From assembly GCA_023053575.1 (NCBI GenBank), contig JAKZAP010000007.1, positions 27,553,464 through 27,617,463 on the forward strand: DNA of 64,000 nt, written 5' to 3'. This stretch comes from Branchinecta lynchi (lineage: Eukaryota > Arthropoda > Branchiopoda > Anostraca > Branchinectidae). The position numbers and the translations under genes are program-made. How positions within the stretch are numbered: the first letter of the stretch is position 1; each line of letters opens with the position of its first letter. Shown here one piece after another: positions 46,501 through 50,798 of the stretch. Below the pieces are notes generated by a model. It made no database searches. It saw only the letters and a program-made list of their open reading frames with translations, and was not told where the DNA came from.

Positions 46501-46999
46501 AATCAATAATGGACCCTGAATGGACCAATCCAATGAGGAGGGAGTGCAGAGAAAGAAAATCAAGGAGAAGTGACTAAAAAGCAATGTCTAGATTCTGCAG
46601 GACAGCAAAGCTTTTCCATTCTCCCCTTACCAAAAAGACGAGAAAAGGAGAGTTGACATTATCCGAACTGTAAAAAAAAAAATGAAAAATAGGAGAATTT
46701 TGAGGAGGATTGAGACATAACATGCAACCTGCATGCAAATATTCCCATTTTGAAGTTTATGAGAGAAGAACATACTTTCTAAGCAGAAAAACAAAACTTG
46801 ACGATTGTGAAGTAGCAAGAATGGAGTAGACTGGCTGAATCAAGCCACAGGGCCCTCTAAATTCAAAGAAGTGTCTGAAGAAGCGTAAACAAGAAATACA
46901 CTCACTTCTGGCCTATGTTACCCCACAGCACAATAAGTAATAAAAATGCACTCACTTTGGGGCAGTAATTACATATTCCTTGACATGTTGCTGAGCCAT
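10362..46999 (-). CDS. GTF2F1: TFIIF alpha subunit (RAP74), complete nine-exon gene
   Basis: General transcription factor IIF alpha forms a heterodimer with RAP30, binds RNA polymerase II in the nucleus, and acts in pre-initiation complex assembly and early elongation. Its C-terminal winged helix binds the CTD phosphatase FCP1 (family knowledge). Nine exons joined by GT-AG introns give 1524 nt (507 aa plus stop). Phases agree at all eight junctions, and the length is close to the human (about 517) and fly (about 577) proteins. Layout: residues 1-180 are the dimerisation domain, with NIMRF, REEARRKKYGI, TENASYYIFT and EWYNF; about 190-435 are a Lys/Glu/Ser-rich linker with EVDYMSSEG and LKQLLTSDEE; 440-507 are the winged helix with LRRYLARKPMT, KKTGLS and LKRINPIK. 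The start is the only ATG giving the N-terminal VKEYVITAPK strand. Introns total about 35 kb, mostly repeats. Confidence 0.95.
10600..11245. other. GTF2F1 intron 8 stretch, nothing recognised
   Basis: AT-rich sequence with no supported exon, RNA or repeat member that I could relate to other parts of the window. Confidence 0.45.
11429..13964. mobile_element. 2.5-kb non-autonomous TIR transposon, nested
   Basis: The ends are inverted: TGGGTCGGCACCGTTTCTG at 11429 and CAGAAACGGTGCCGACCCA ending at 13964. Both are followed inward by long stretches built from ccgttt/ctgttt words (and their complements on the right). The flanks share ATCCGTTGTA on both sides (left about 11418-11427, right about 13967-13976), suggesting an 8-10 bp target duplication as in hAT or MULE elements. 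An alternative reading is a 3-bp TAA duplication with exactly symmetric ends. The interior holds no transposase frame and includes a minus-oriented fragment of family K (about 12400-13340), a later passenger. Confidence 0.75.
12340..13340 (-). repeat. family K fragment (reverse orientation)
   Basis: Repeated words caagtttcatcg, cctagcacacctggaagtac, ccggaccc.., attcatgggatccggtcc and c-runs occur in the order seen in the larger copies at 26.5 and 33.9 kb, reversed. About two periods of the roughly 200-bp sub-repeat are visible. It lies inside the 11429-13964 transposon. Confidence 0.65.
14340..14480 (-). CDS. GTF2F1: GTF2F1 exon 8 (STP/Pro-rich linker)
   Basis: Acceptor tttctttcag before 14480 and donor gtaagt after 14340. 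It encodes PESARPSTPKPEESRKRPLE, SSGFSPPSKLPKTEPGLGTP and GSSGAQ, residues about 393-440. This corresponds to the SRxxTP...KR...P..KRxK segment that precedes the winged helix in other TFIIF alpha proteins, a region of serine/threonine-proline sites. Confidence 0.88.
14660..15000 (-). pseudogene. LINE 3'-end remnant
   Basis: On the minus strand a frame ends DLHVSAFGHFSAFYLGRRFF..LD, with an upstream YEDLLFRLYLPRRYGNSRI stretch. It is followed by ctgtactgcgctatttcc and gtgcgtaaataaa, which also occur at 21060-21110. Read as the C-terminus and 3' UTR of a 5'-truncated LINE within GTF2F1 intron 7-8. Confidence 0.45.
15515..15640. repeat. 'cggatacgtcagctg' repeat copy
   Basis: Contains ttcagcccaagctgactgcg, aaaaggatacgtcagctga and ggcccttcttggcaagggtc..cttcaggctc. 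It lies about 70 bases downstream of exon 7 in the gene's sense, with a C homopolymer near 15497. Confidence 0.65.
15712..15829 (-). CDS. GTF2F1: GTF2F1 exon 7 (serine/lysine linker)
   Basis: Acceptor cattctag before 15829 and donor gtaagt after 15712. It encodes ESSYSSTTDSEDEEQQQKKK then EKKAAGKAAVSKIKDEIKA, residues about 354-393. The SS-x-SSTTDSEDE motif resembles the fly SSDSTDSEDD stretch. Conservation is weak, so the call rests mainly on exact phase agreement (carry 1 in, 2 out) with exons 6 and 8. Confidence 0.85.
16085..16489. mobile_element. 405-bp MITE with TTA target duplication
   Basis: The ends are inverted, AGCCGCTTTCACATTGACGC.. and ..GCGTCAATGTGAAAGCGGCT, flanked by TTA at 16082-16084 and 16490-16492. 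The interior is CpG-rich (gatgcgcatgc, cgtcgacgcaacgcaag) with no ORF. A related copy lies inverted at 23497-23872, also with TTA. A 3-bp TWA duplication points to PIF/Harbinger (family knowledge). The assignment is by TSD and TIR only. Confidence 0.8.
16494..18010 (+). pseudogene. LINE RT C-terminal fragments with (gatt)n tail
   Basis: First piece, 16494-16687: HRRLLPDFKNPTADEPRTRR, a LINE C-terminus. Second, about 16690-17130: the post-YADD thumb region (AEVGLKPVESAKILGVVIDK, NLKWDSQVGKI, ILPALEYWCQVWHPGLTKAQ, KRACRIILG). A non-LINE insert of about 500 bp follows (17131-17640). The same element then resumes with NSIRTLGLKSLSERRHEAVM and HRQILPDFAAP, a stop, and the tail attgattgattga near 18010. 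It has a frameshift near 16990. It is CR1/Jockey-like, non-functional and lies within GTF2F1 intron 6. Confidence 0.7.
17131..17640. other. insert of unknown origin inside a LINE fragment
   Basis: This segment separates two collinear parts of the LINE at 16690-17830. Its distal half (aacgaaagactactatccc, cgccttcgaaggttga, gctacca) resembles 24560-24660, so it belongs to a dispersed repeat. No clean termini were seen. Confidence 0.4.
18011..18673. other. GTF2F1 intron 6 stretch, nothing recognised
   Basis: No supported exon or repeat. Two matching segments (cttgggatgtaatccg near 18385 and ggattacatcccaagtg inverted near 18535) form a loose dyad. Confidence 0.4.
18674..18888 (-). CDS. GTF2F1: GTF2F1 exon 6 (linker, LLTSDEE block)
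   Basis: Acceptor tttgtag before 18888 and donor gtaatg after 18674. It covers residues about 282-354: DSDIEQKVREELKGVGDETG, LKQLLTSDEESEEEKKKSD, then very acidic and lysine-rich sequence ending KKKKKKGKKDE. The KGV..LK-x-LLTSDEE stretch is shared with insect TFIIF alpha. The oligopurine coding strand makes this exon look like simple repeat in DNA, but splice sites and phase fit. Confidence 0.9.
18930..19330. repeat. AT-rich tandem duplication in intron 5
   Basis: gatgtagtttatttacgaac..ttttatttagaaattt at about 18960-19010 is repeated with small changes at about 19045-19092. It has no coding potential. Confidence 0.5.
19340..19520 (-). pseudogene. LINE 3'-end remnant with (aaat)n tail
   Basis: The minus-strand frame reads KVWLGNSNQADLREGLNGAV, PREIHHWNSMKEALVLEITE and ends just before aataaataaataaatga. 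This is the usual W-N-S-(L/M) C-terminus plus microsatellite tail of a non-LTR element. Confidence 0.5.
19521..20129. other. mixed non-coding stretch with a C homopolymer
   Basis: A run of about 18 C lies near 19760-19777. The plus strand 19535-19685 has an open frame (SVGVLIDSARPAREERRIFK..IIEFLRSIDVL) that looks protein-like but has no recognised family or splice context. The remainder is AT-rich. Confidence 0.35.
20130..20890 (-). repeat. family K fragment (reverse orientation)
   Basis: Contains ttcatcgtcctagcacatct, caccaagtttcatcccaatc, a c-run before acattcatcagattcg, and ccctgatatgcctgccaagt in the reversed order of the larger copies at 26.5 and 33.9 kb. About three sub-repeat periods are visible. 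Confidence 0.65.
21090..21715 (+). pseudogene. LINE C-terminal fragment with (attc)n tail
   Basis: The plus-strand frame gives LKWMVSLRADALPVGMRRNY, then GPYFCPMCGTEGEDAVHLIC and YCEEL, the zinc-binding C-terminal tail of CR1/Jockey-like ORF2. It ends with gggttttattgggaataaa followed by attcattcattcattcattc. It is 5' truncated and frame-broken. Confidence 0.65.
22040..22260 (-). pseudogene. LINE 3'-end remnant
   Basis: The minus-strand frame ends FTQSFLGLARFCSVMGYR and is followed by a gatgatgatgataatgat tail. It is short and 5' truncated. Confidence 0.4.
22690..22985 (-). repeat. dispersed repeat related to 38.1 and 47.8 kb
   Basis: Shares cgtaaggcatac, ccgttcc..gaagactc, ggggaaccgcgagaatag and gatggagtcac words with the repeat at 38090-38420 and 47780-48190. 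No coding capacity. Confidence 0.4.
23234..23345 (-). CDS. GTF2F1: GTF2F1 exon 5 (linker, EVDYM motif)
   Basis: Acceptor catttatag before 23345 and donor gtaaga after 23234. It encodes GGKKPKKKKGTDSEAEEDSG then DGDQEGAEVDYMSSEGDR, residues about 245-282. This parallels the human KKKGSDDEAFEDSDDGDFEG and EVDYMSDGSS region, giving an anchor in an otherwise low-complexity linker. Confidence 0.92.
23497..23872. mobile_element. 376-bp MITE with TTA target duplication
   Basis: The ends AACCGCTATCACAT and ATGTGATAGCGGCT are inverted with one mismatch near the tip, flanked by TTA at 23494-23496 and 23873-23875. The interior matches the 16085 element in reverse orientation (for example gcgaaagcttctcgcgcggg, gatgatgaagaaaaattgct). 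It lies 152 bp upstream of exon 5. The plus-strand open frame across it is not a gene. Confidence 0.8.
24090..24545 (-). pseudogene. rearranged deletion copy of the 55-kb LINE family
   Basis: The minus strand carries GVTHVLRKK (residues about 815-823 of the intact ORF2), then SPSSDW..GTRKPIWKIIREVKKAKTTA, QLWLKIWIA (residues about 272-344), then the same 3' end (tttactccgcttt, cgggttatt..tacttacttac). The order is scrambled, and one join (cagactgg to aacaagaaaacc) deletes about 105 bp relative to the intact copy. Confidence 0.7.
24745..25097. mobile_element. TAGTAACT-family MITE, older copy
   Basis: Imperfect ends GAGCGTGTTC and CACTCTC, with the internal order tagtaactactagttac, gctgaccgttccaacctt, cgacgtcatgcgtagtaact as in the 5538 and 58180 copies. 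About 60 extra AT-rich bases sit near 24890-24955. No target duplication is visible at these borders. Confidence 0.65.
25280..25985 (+). pseudogene. LINE RT thumb/C-terminal fragment
   Basis: A 173-codon frame begins inside the post-YADD region: TLLGVVISSDLTWHENTRLI, KFRVPKDKLKLIF, IRPLVEYACPVWHFALTKEE, KIERVQKRSLQIIYGG, then a tail ending at a stop at 25867. Downstream comes aaatgatttgatttgattta. It is characteristic of CR1/L2-like retrotransposons. The open frame is long, but the RT core and endonuclease are absent. Confidence 0.75.
26240..29345. repeat. 'cggatacgtcagctg' repeat split by family K copy A
   Basis: The left part (26240-26475) contains cttcagcccaagctggctgc, a first ttcttggcaacggtcc half and then aaaacggatacgtcagctga..ccggcccttc. 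The right part (29209-29345) contains aacttgagcggctttgagcc, tcttgtcaagaagagccc, cagctgacgtatccgttttg and cagtcggcttgggctgaagg. Copy A of family K sits between them, so K copy A is the younger insertion. Confidence 0.65.
26476..29208 (+). mobile_element. family K copy A (2.7 kb, G-tract rich)
   Basis: Starts with the hairpin atggcacttgagcttactcaagtgccat and ends ctcgtacaagtgccatatga..gctcgtagctcttgtt. The same two ends bound copy B (33866-36150). The body is a degenerate tandem of roughly 200-bp units, each containing gatcggatcttgatgaaact-like and gggatgaaacttggtggg-like words followed by a G-rich block (gggggagttggagg) and ccggaa. No long ORF with known domains. Proline-rich frames on the minus strand are products of C-tracts. 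The superfamily is unknown. Confidence 0.75.
29378..29616 (-). CDS. GTF2F1: GTF2F1 exon 4 (helix after barrel, start of acidic linker)
   Basis: Acceptor ttccag before 29616. It begins RRDRTLNYFAVMVGKKVKGD, the equivalent of the family's RR-K-x-x-NYF-x-x-M helix, then turns into the charged linker (DDSDFEESEGGSEGEMEEKD, KSKAKEKSKKK). It covers residues about 165-245. The donor gtgagcc is followed at once by a run of about twelve C in the transcript sense. The frame is supported by its join with exon 3 (..EQFI-R-RDR). The exon is flanked by opposing copies of repeat family K. Confidence 0.92.
29900..30645 (+). pseudogene. LINE C-terminal fragment with (ttga)n tail
   Basis: The frame 30134-30511 contains NLLLRKFSVCSSEVKTFLFR, YNDIFRYLHKIPRSASATEV and ends LRLSLPIWQKLYEPG. 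A near relative is at 48941-49354. The tail is ctggaataaagttgattgattgattgatc. It abuts family K copy C at 30648. Confidence 0.65.
30648..32510 (-). mobile_element. family K copy C (reverse, truncated)
   Basis: Reads as the reverse complement of copies A and B, from tccctagacgtggccac to ctatatggcacttggccgaa. It lacks the last 230 bp or so of the element at its left end, where it joins the LINE tail. The same sub-repeat order is visible (aagtttca..tcgtcctag..; c-runs). It opposes copy A across GTF2F1 exon 4. Confidence 0.7.
32520..33860. other. GTF2F1 intron 3 stretch; small LINE scrap near 33660-33845
   Basis: No exon recognised. The plus-strand frame at 33663 (CGCDEIEDLREEILKGGIHG) resembles the tail after the zinc-binding motif of the LINE fragments at 1185 and 36689, and is probably another scrap. 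The open frames at 32881-33136 on both strands lack support. Confidence 0.4.
33866..36150 (+). mobile_element. family K copy B (2.3 kb)
   Basis: Collinear with copy A and visibly very similar over long stretches, with the same two termini. It is about 450 bp shorter because one or two sub-repeat units are missing in the middle. G runs of 10-19 occur near 34350-34366, 34500 and 35634-35652. It lies in GTF2F1 intron 3, ending 258 bp before exon 3. Confidence 0.75.
36165..36850 (+). pseudogene. LINE scraps flanking and overlapping exon 3
   Basis: A LINE tail (ggcctttgggctttgaaggc..aaataaatatcatatcatat) lies at about 36165-36235. A C-terminal zinc-binding scrap (GRYACPLCEKEETNLDHFLR, RCPKLSDLRKIYLEGV) lies at about 36680-36830 on the plus strand. 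Both sit in introns beside GTF2F1 exon 3 (36408-36578), which itself is intact. Confidence 0.55.
36408..36578 (-). CDS. GTF2F1: GTF2F1 exon 3 (end of dimerisation domain)
   Basis: Acceptor ttttattttag before 36578 and donor gtaagg after 36408. It covers residues about 108-165: YKGTREGGITENASYYIFT, then SFEAYPIKEWYNFIPIQRY and LTEEEAEEQF. These match the conserved GG-x-x-EN-x-x-(Y/F)Y-x-FT and EWYNF motifs of RAP74. The exon ends inside an arginine codon. Confidence 0.95.
36925..37700. repeat. LINE tail plus a ~110-bp direct repeat and ccaaggtgtac dyads
   Basis: A minus-oriented LINE tail (atctatctatctatcc) lies at 36925-37000. A direct repeat containing tttcagtcattcgagtttga, gatggttatgacaaatttaa and gagttggagctgtggaaggt lies at about 37075-37190 and 37580-37685. 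The words ctggtgaaagtacacc (36868) and ggtgtactttcaccag (37538) are inverted copies that bracket part of this block. Confidence 0.55.
37701..38089. other. intron 2 stretch, nothing recognised
   Basis: No supported exon, RNA gene or repeat match was noticed. Confidence 0.4.
38090..38420 (+). repeat. dispersed repeat with 'catcaaaaaggat..cagattcgg' core
   Basis: Matches the 6780-7180 block (tatcatcaccgccatcaaaa, ctctttcagattcggagggg) and, inverted, 47780-48190. It ends with ctcgttttatgccttacg, shared with 22700-22740. No coding capacity. Confidence 0.5.
38700..38885 (-). repeat. C homopolymer and LINE-tail remnant
   Basis: A run of about 17 C lies at 38706-38722. A minus-strand relic of the 55-kb LINE 3' end (ggctactccgctttccaaaa, tggcgggtg, aaataaataaataaa) lies at about 38785-38880. 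Confidence 0.5.
39095..40190 (+). mobile_element. element with six ~135-bp internal tandem units, copy 2
   Basis: Same architecture as 8001-9190: left TGGGACCCCA then gtccgtctgtccgtccgtct and aagcacgataactctcgaag. About six units begin near 39346, 39480, 39597, 39733, 39870 and 40000, each with aagaagacatgctgaa, tagttcgcccggaatccggc and aaaccggaaa. The right end is ttttgggatcccatcg..cctttggtcttg. Corresponding units (third with third, and so on) appear more alike between the copies than neighbouring units are, implying that the array existed before dispersal. Confidence 0.75.
40252..41215 (-). pseudogene. 3' fragment of the 55-kb LINE family
   Basis: The minus strand carries YIAYADDLLLVSRSRSTLTK, CEYLHFNPSSN, SSTDSLRCLGFIFKSTLSK, VVQERIVPNRVRYSRKALGK, CAPSLLF..THVLRKKELK, VKHLLHLSRLYHNHTLTDMF, and after an insertion LLKIIDNRTQPAHDLLS..LTDD, matching ORF2 residues about 660-893. 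Small deletions (for example of residues about 775-783) and one 278-bp insertion inactivate it. Confidence 0.8.
40342..40619. mobile_element. 278-bp insertion in a LINE copy, AGGGC duplication
   Basis: Flanked by AGGGC at 40337-40341 and 40620-40624. Removing it joins two parts of the LINE reading frame that are contiguous in the intact copy at 57600-57640. The interior contains ggattcgctttacgaaaagc, gcacctttacaacttctcgc, cactttccactcgcgaagtg and gtgctggcggaaactagcgg, which recur inside both long inverted arms (53360-53700 and 61545-61905). No ORF. Likely a MITE or SINE-like element. Confidence 0.7.
41693..42313 (+). mobile_element. solo LTR (621 bp) with CTGG duplication
   Basis: Starts TGTTGTGTCGG, ends CCGTATAACA, and is flanked on both sides by CTGG (41689-41692 and 42314-42317). 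It contains a TATA box (tatataa, 42067-42073) and AATAAA (42220-42225) about 150 bp later, the expected U3-R-U5 layout. Its U3 has a roughly 110-bp tandem repeat (ccttgattcatgctaa..caagcgctgaactatg). No internal retroviral-like coding region is present, so it is a solo LTR. The family (Ty3 or BEL/Pao type) is not resolvable. It lies in GTF2F1 intron 2, opposite in orientation to the gene. Confidence 0.8.
42635..42913 (-). CDS. GTF2F1: GTF2F1 exon 2 (core of dimerisation domain)
   Basis: Acceptor atttcag before 42913 and donor gtaagc after 42635. It covers residues about 15-108. Visible motifs are QHNIMRF, the KMERENNMREF block, QPKFGAGSEFGREAREEARR, KKYGI and DDQPWMMKVG, all in the order seen in TFIIF alpha. 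The QPKFGAGSE sequence is closer to the fly protein than to human. It ends with two bases of a lysine codon completed by exon 3. Confidence 0.95.
42914..44440. other. GTF2F1 intron 1 stretch, mostly unremarkable
   Basis: No supported exon. A member of the TATGCCAAA repeat family lies at about 43550-43655, and a gattgattgattgat tail near 43315 may mark a LINE relic. Confidence 0.45.
44460..45725. repeat. head-to-head inverted minisatellite (~70-bp unit)
   Basis: From 44460 to about 44860 the unit reads ggggaatccaagtgccagg, ggctaatgttccccgacatg, ..ttgagttgaggtc. From about 44870 to 45725 the same unit appears reversed (cggggaacattagcccct..gattccccgacctcaactca). Each unit also has its own GGGGAA..TTCCCC dyad. 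The left arm has about six units and the right arm about twelve or more. The whole array lies in GTF2F1 intron 1. Confidence 0.85.
45782..45895 (-). CDS. candidate 114-nt in-frame cassette exon
   Basis: On the minus strand, acceptor tttcaaacaag and donor gtaaag enclose 114 nt (38 codons' worth). With the two bases carried from GTF2F1 exon 1, the frame is open (SLDSNLASIDLQNDEKGRDS, KGNSQKIPIQSSLKTKK) and returns to the phase needed by exon 2. Splicing exon 1 directly to exon 2 restores the conserved sequence, so this would be optional or spurious. Insertion here would interrupt the first conserved strand region of RAP74. A second frame is also open. Confidence 0.25.
46130..46435 (-). repeat. 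short-period aacgactgttttcagaaaaa repeat and C-run
   Basis: Several imperfect copies of aaaacgactgttttca / gaaaaa words run from 46190 to 46335. They are followed by cctcccctccccccccccc and gctctgacgcccctgctgaa. Similar ending words occur at 50600 and 51730. No coding function. Confidence 0.5.
46440..46955. other. GTF2F1 intron 1, 5' part; nothing recognised
   Basis: AT-rich sequence between the first donor and the repeats. No supported feature. Confidence 0.4.
46956..46999 (-). CDS. GTF2F1: GTF2F1 exon 1 (start codon)
   Basis: Forty-four nucleotides encode MAQQHVKEYVITAP plus two bases of a lysine codon, then the donor gtgagt. The peptide matches the conserved first beta strand of RAP74 (EYVV-x-x-PK in vertebrates). 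With exon 2 it restores PKGQTMQHNIMRF, aligning with the family's PK...NIM-x-F. It is too short for routine ORF detection and was found by searching upstream of exon 2 for the missing N-terminus. Confidence 0.9.
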
Positions 47000-47470
47000 C
47001 TTTCAATATCGCTTACTTTTTAAGATCTGAGTAGGATTAGGAGTCAGTACTATGTCGGGACTTCTACTTCTCACAGAATTTCGAAAAGTTAAAACGTTCA
47101 ACCAAGAACGTTCAACTCTCAGTTTAGTGCGTGGGTGGGACGCATGGATACGCAGAGCATCTACCGACAGCAGGGTTGCCACGTGTCGCACGATAGTGTG
47201 AGTTGTCACTCTATTTTGTTATGTTTTTCGTATGGCACGCCAAATCTTAAAAAAATAGTTTAATTATTCCTAAACCTCGTTTTCTAGCCAATGAAACCAA
47301 CAACTCCCCAAGCGACCCTACACCAAATCGGAAATTGTCCCCGAAGCAGTGCTGAATCGAAATTTTGCGGCGGCGGAGAGAATCTGGGTCGCTGCCGACG
47401 CGTCAAAAAATTTTGTTTGCGGCGTGCCGGGGATTTATCGGCATTTTCTCTACTTTTAGTCTTTTAAATC
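47000..47470 (-). promoter_or_regulatory. GTF2F1 5' flank / likely promoter region
   Basis: Upstream of the start codon there is no TATA box at a usual spacing. A CCAAT motif (plus strand tagccaatgaaa) lies at about 47287. A CpG-rich block (gcggcggcggag..gctgccgacgcg) lies at about 47369-47405. Together they fit a TATA-less housekeeping promoter. The transcription start and any 5' non-coding exon cannot be placed by eye. Confidence 0.35.
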
Positions 47471-47539
47471 GTTTTTAAATTTGCCAACAACCTTTTAAAA
47501 AAAATTCACCACAAATCGTCAGTGTTGTTGTGCGGTACT

Positions 47540-48420
47540 TGCAGACTTTGGATCAAGTGCCATGTAGCGATCGTAATGATAATCCGTCAGTCTCACTTTT
47601 GGGTAGATCCACTCCACGTAAGCTAGGACGACGACACTTGACATGCTTATGACATTCCGACTGGATGCTGAGCGAAACCATGTTTTCCCGGATTACATCC
47701 TGTCATTCGTGTGGGGGTGGAGAGAGGGGGGATATGGGACCATGTGACCCGATTCAAAGGAGAATTCTGTTTATATATAGACGTAGTCTCGCCGTACCCG
47801 AGGACTCCTCGGGGAATCGAAAGGAACGGCGAGAATAGAGGGAGTCACTGCACGCGGACTCCGCCTAGGAAAACAATGAGAACATGGTGACTGCTTCTAA
47901 AATGGATTTTGTTCAAAAATAAATTCCAGTTGACGAAATTCGTCTGGATCCACTTTCTTTTTGGTTTTGTTTACTCTGATTATTTTTAATTAATTTTACA
48001 TTGCACCAACACCAGCAAAAACTGAATCCCCTCCGAATCTGAAACGAAGTCCTTTTTGATGATGGTGATAATAACTGGAGCATTTCCCGTCCGTGGGGTC
48101 ACGCGAGAATACGGGGAGTGAGTAACCGGGACAAACAGAAACGCGGCTGCTCCTCAAGTCGAGTCCTCGAGAAGCGGCGAGAATGCGTCTTTATACTCCG
48201 AACCGTATCCGACTGTGGGGGGTGATGGGGGATTCCGGAAGTTTTGGAACGTGTTTGCAATAGAGTATACAGATTCCATTTTGTAACATGACCCCTTGAC
48301 GACGAATTTGGGCCGCCCCCGGACACGATTTTTGAAAGCGAATTATTCTTGCTTTTGAGAACAAGAATGCTGAACATAAACGGAGGGACCACATAACCAG
48401 CCAGACAGTTCGCTCTTGTC
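47540..48420. repeat. family K fragments and 'cagattcgg' repeat
   Basis: 47540-47760 (aagtgccatgtagcgatcgt, aagctaggacgacgacactt, ggggagagagggg) is a 5' piece of family K in the plus orientation. 47780-48190 holds the repeat seen at 6780 and 38090. 48190-48420 again resembles K-type sub-repeats (gactgtggggggtga..ggattccggaagttttgg). Confidence 0.5.
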
Positions 48421-48429
48421 AGGATACAT

Positions 48430-48760
48430 CTAGTATACAACAACATGTTATCGAAAAAAAAGAGTCACCCCCTTGACTATTTGAAGAACGTCACCCCGGT
48501 GACGATCGGCAAATCAATCAGGAAATCAGCGGGAGAGAACCCAAAGAAGAAAAAGCTGAACTCATGCTAAGGATTCCTGATTCTGGATGATCAGGATTCC
48601 TGATGATGAATTCTTGATTTGGTTGCTGCCAGACTTCTGGAATAGCCTTGATTGTAGTGGTCTGCTTCTACTATTGGGTATTCAAAAGATGGTGAGTCTA
48701 CGAGCAGCTTCACAGGAGTTGTAGTGCAACCCGAAGAGATCACCCTGGACTAGCCTATCC
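48430..48760. repeat. extra partial copy of the long-arm sequence
   Basis: Matches 52800-53110 and its inverse in the right arm (aatcagcgggagagaac, aagaagaaaaagctgaactc, gatggtgagtct..agcagcttcacaggagttg, agtgcaacccgaagagatca). This shows that the arm sequence is at least partly a dispersed repeat rather than only a local inversion. Confidence 0.6.
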
Positions 48761-48774
48761 CAGTCTAGTCTTCA

Positions 48775-49440
48775 GATTGTGCCTAACTATGGCGTTCATC
48801 CCACCTGGCATGTCTCTCAAGCACATACCAACTGCTATCCTATCTGGAGTACCGCTTGTGTTTGTACAGTCGTTTAAGTATTTGGGATATACTTTCTGCA
48901 GTTCACTTAGAGACGACCTCCATGCTGCCTCCATGTTTCAGTGGTGTCCCGATCACTGTGTGTCCGTGCTAATATCCTTATTAGAAAGTTCTCTAGTTGT
49001 GATTCTTCAGTTAAAACTTTCCTTTTCAGGGCTTACTGTACTCCACTGCATTGTTTGTCACTAATCCACTCTACATCTGTGAAATGCGAGAATACTTTTA
49101 GGGTTCTTTATAACAATTCATTCCGGTGGCTACATGGTCTACCTTGGAACTGTAGTGCTTCCGAGATGTTTGTCGGTGAGGGTCTTCCTTCTTTTGGGGA
49201 ACTTAGGCGTCGGTCTATCTTCTCTCTCCAGACCCGGATCCTTCGGTCCAGTAATCCACTCCTTGTGATTCTCTCGGGCCCAAACATGCGGCTATCCTTA
49301 CCTGTGTGGATGGCATGGAACCGTGAGCTGTATTCAGCATTTGATGTTGGGTAGATTATTGTTTTTAGTTGCTAATATTTATTGGTAGTTGTTTAGTATG
49401 GCCCAAGTTGGTCGTTTTATTAGATCAAATAAATAAATAA
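48775..49440 (+). pseudogene. LINE RT C-terminal fragment with aaataaat tail
   Basis: Two overlapping frames give MAFIPPGMSLKHIPTAILSG, VPLVFVQSFKYLGYTFCSSL, then NILIRKFSSCDSSVKTFLFR, VLYNNSFRWLHGLPWNCSAS and NMRLSLPVWMAWNRELYSAF. The family matches 30134-30511. A single frameshift separates the frames at about 48940. The end is gatcaaataaataaataaat. Confidence 0.7.
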
Positions 49441-49444
49441 ATAT

Positions 49445-49745
49445 GAGAGTGTTCAAACCTTTAAACAATAGTAACTAATAGTTACCATTTTTGTTCCTAC
49501 GGCTACATCACAAAAATTTACTAGGCTACACTGGCCGTGCCAACCTTCTTGAAATAGTAACTAATAATAACTACTTGCTTACCATGCTCGGGAGCATAGT
49601 GAGCATGGTAACTACGAGTCAACCATGCATCTCTGCACATCTCTGTAACTTAATTGGTTGGATTCGCCTGGGGAATTAGATTTTGCTGCAAAATAGAACA
49701 ATCATTCCAGCCCATGTTCCAGCCTTGACGCAAGAAGCCAACATT
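49445..49745. mobile_element. TAGTAACT-family MITE, right end lost
   Basis: The left end GAGAGTGTTC and internal tagtaactaatagttacc, ctggccgtgccaaccttctt and cttgacgcaagaagccaa match the family. The gacgtcatgcgtagtaact right end is absent, and the sequence changes after about 49745. It sits directly behind the LINE tail ending at 49440. Confidence 0.6.
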
Positions 49746-50798
49746 GTGGCAGGTGAATATGTATTCTTGCAAATTCGATTTGAGGTTGGAACACGATTGC
49801 AGTGCTTCCACTCCTCCAGATTTCTCGGGAGATCTCCCAGCTTTTTTGGTAATCTCACGACCAAAATTTTCTTCCGATAATCTCCCCATGTTTGTCGTTT
49901 TGCCAAAATTATAATAAGGTTATAATTCTTGAATTTCACAACTGAGGTTTATACAAAGTCTATTCAAAAGCAGAGGTATGCCCGAGTTGCAAAATTCTAG
50001 CCTGCGGTGCATGGTATCAACATTATACATTATTTGGTTTTGTACAAATACATCTCTATTTAGATAAGTAAATTTAAATTTTTTTAATTCCTGCATTCCA
50101 AGGTACAACATACATCTTCTTTGTAAGCATTGAGAGAAGATGGTCGATTAAAACTCTGATCACTGCCATTTTATTTGGGATCCCAAAAAGATGTGATCAT
50201 GAATGTTTCCGAAAACTTCACCCGCTGCGCCTTCGATCGAAATTTGTTTTGCATGGGAAACATTTTTACGGAATGCGAACTTAAAAATGTTTGCATGGGG
50301 CTCTCACAGTTTAATCTCGTCTTGGGTACATAAGTTATAAACTGCTGCTGCAATGGTTTCCAATAATATACTTTTTCATGTAGCCTTCGCAGACTCGATG
50401 CCTAGTAGCTGTCTAATCACTTTTCTTTCTGCCCTTCAGTATTGCTGATTGTACTTAATACGTTTCAATTTTGCATTTAAATATTTGAAACAAACAAAAA
50501 GCTCGAATTATAAGTTTCGAGGATTCGGTAGAATTTCTAGTAGATTGGTGAACTTTTTTGGCTCTCCCCCCCCCCCCCCATCTCAAAGAAAATGAACTTT
50601 GGACGCCCCCGATGACACTGACGCTCAGGGTGTCGCAAGGGGGCGGTGCAGCACCCCCCACCATTTAGAGATGCCAAAAGTTTCGGTCCAGAGGCCCAAA
50701 GTTTTACTAAAATGGTTCTGTATTTTTTCGATAGAACAACTATTCGATATATTTACGGGGATTCAGTAGTTGTACAGAATACTAAATAGGCCATCGGT
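49746..50798. other. non-coding stretch before the left arm
   Basis: No recognised gene. A C run lies at 50568-50579, with ggacgcccccgatgacactg next to it, as in other K-like or C-run repeats. The left inverted arm may begin within this stretch, but the matching right side lies outside the window. Confidence 0.4.

Noticed and set aside
50171..50353. Minus-strand frame with KFRSKAQRVKFSETFMITSF
   Set aside because: It overlaps sequence resembling the repeat at 51110-51260 and has no splice or start support.
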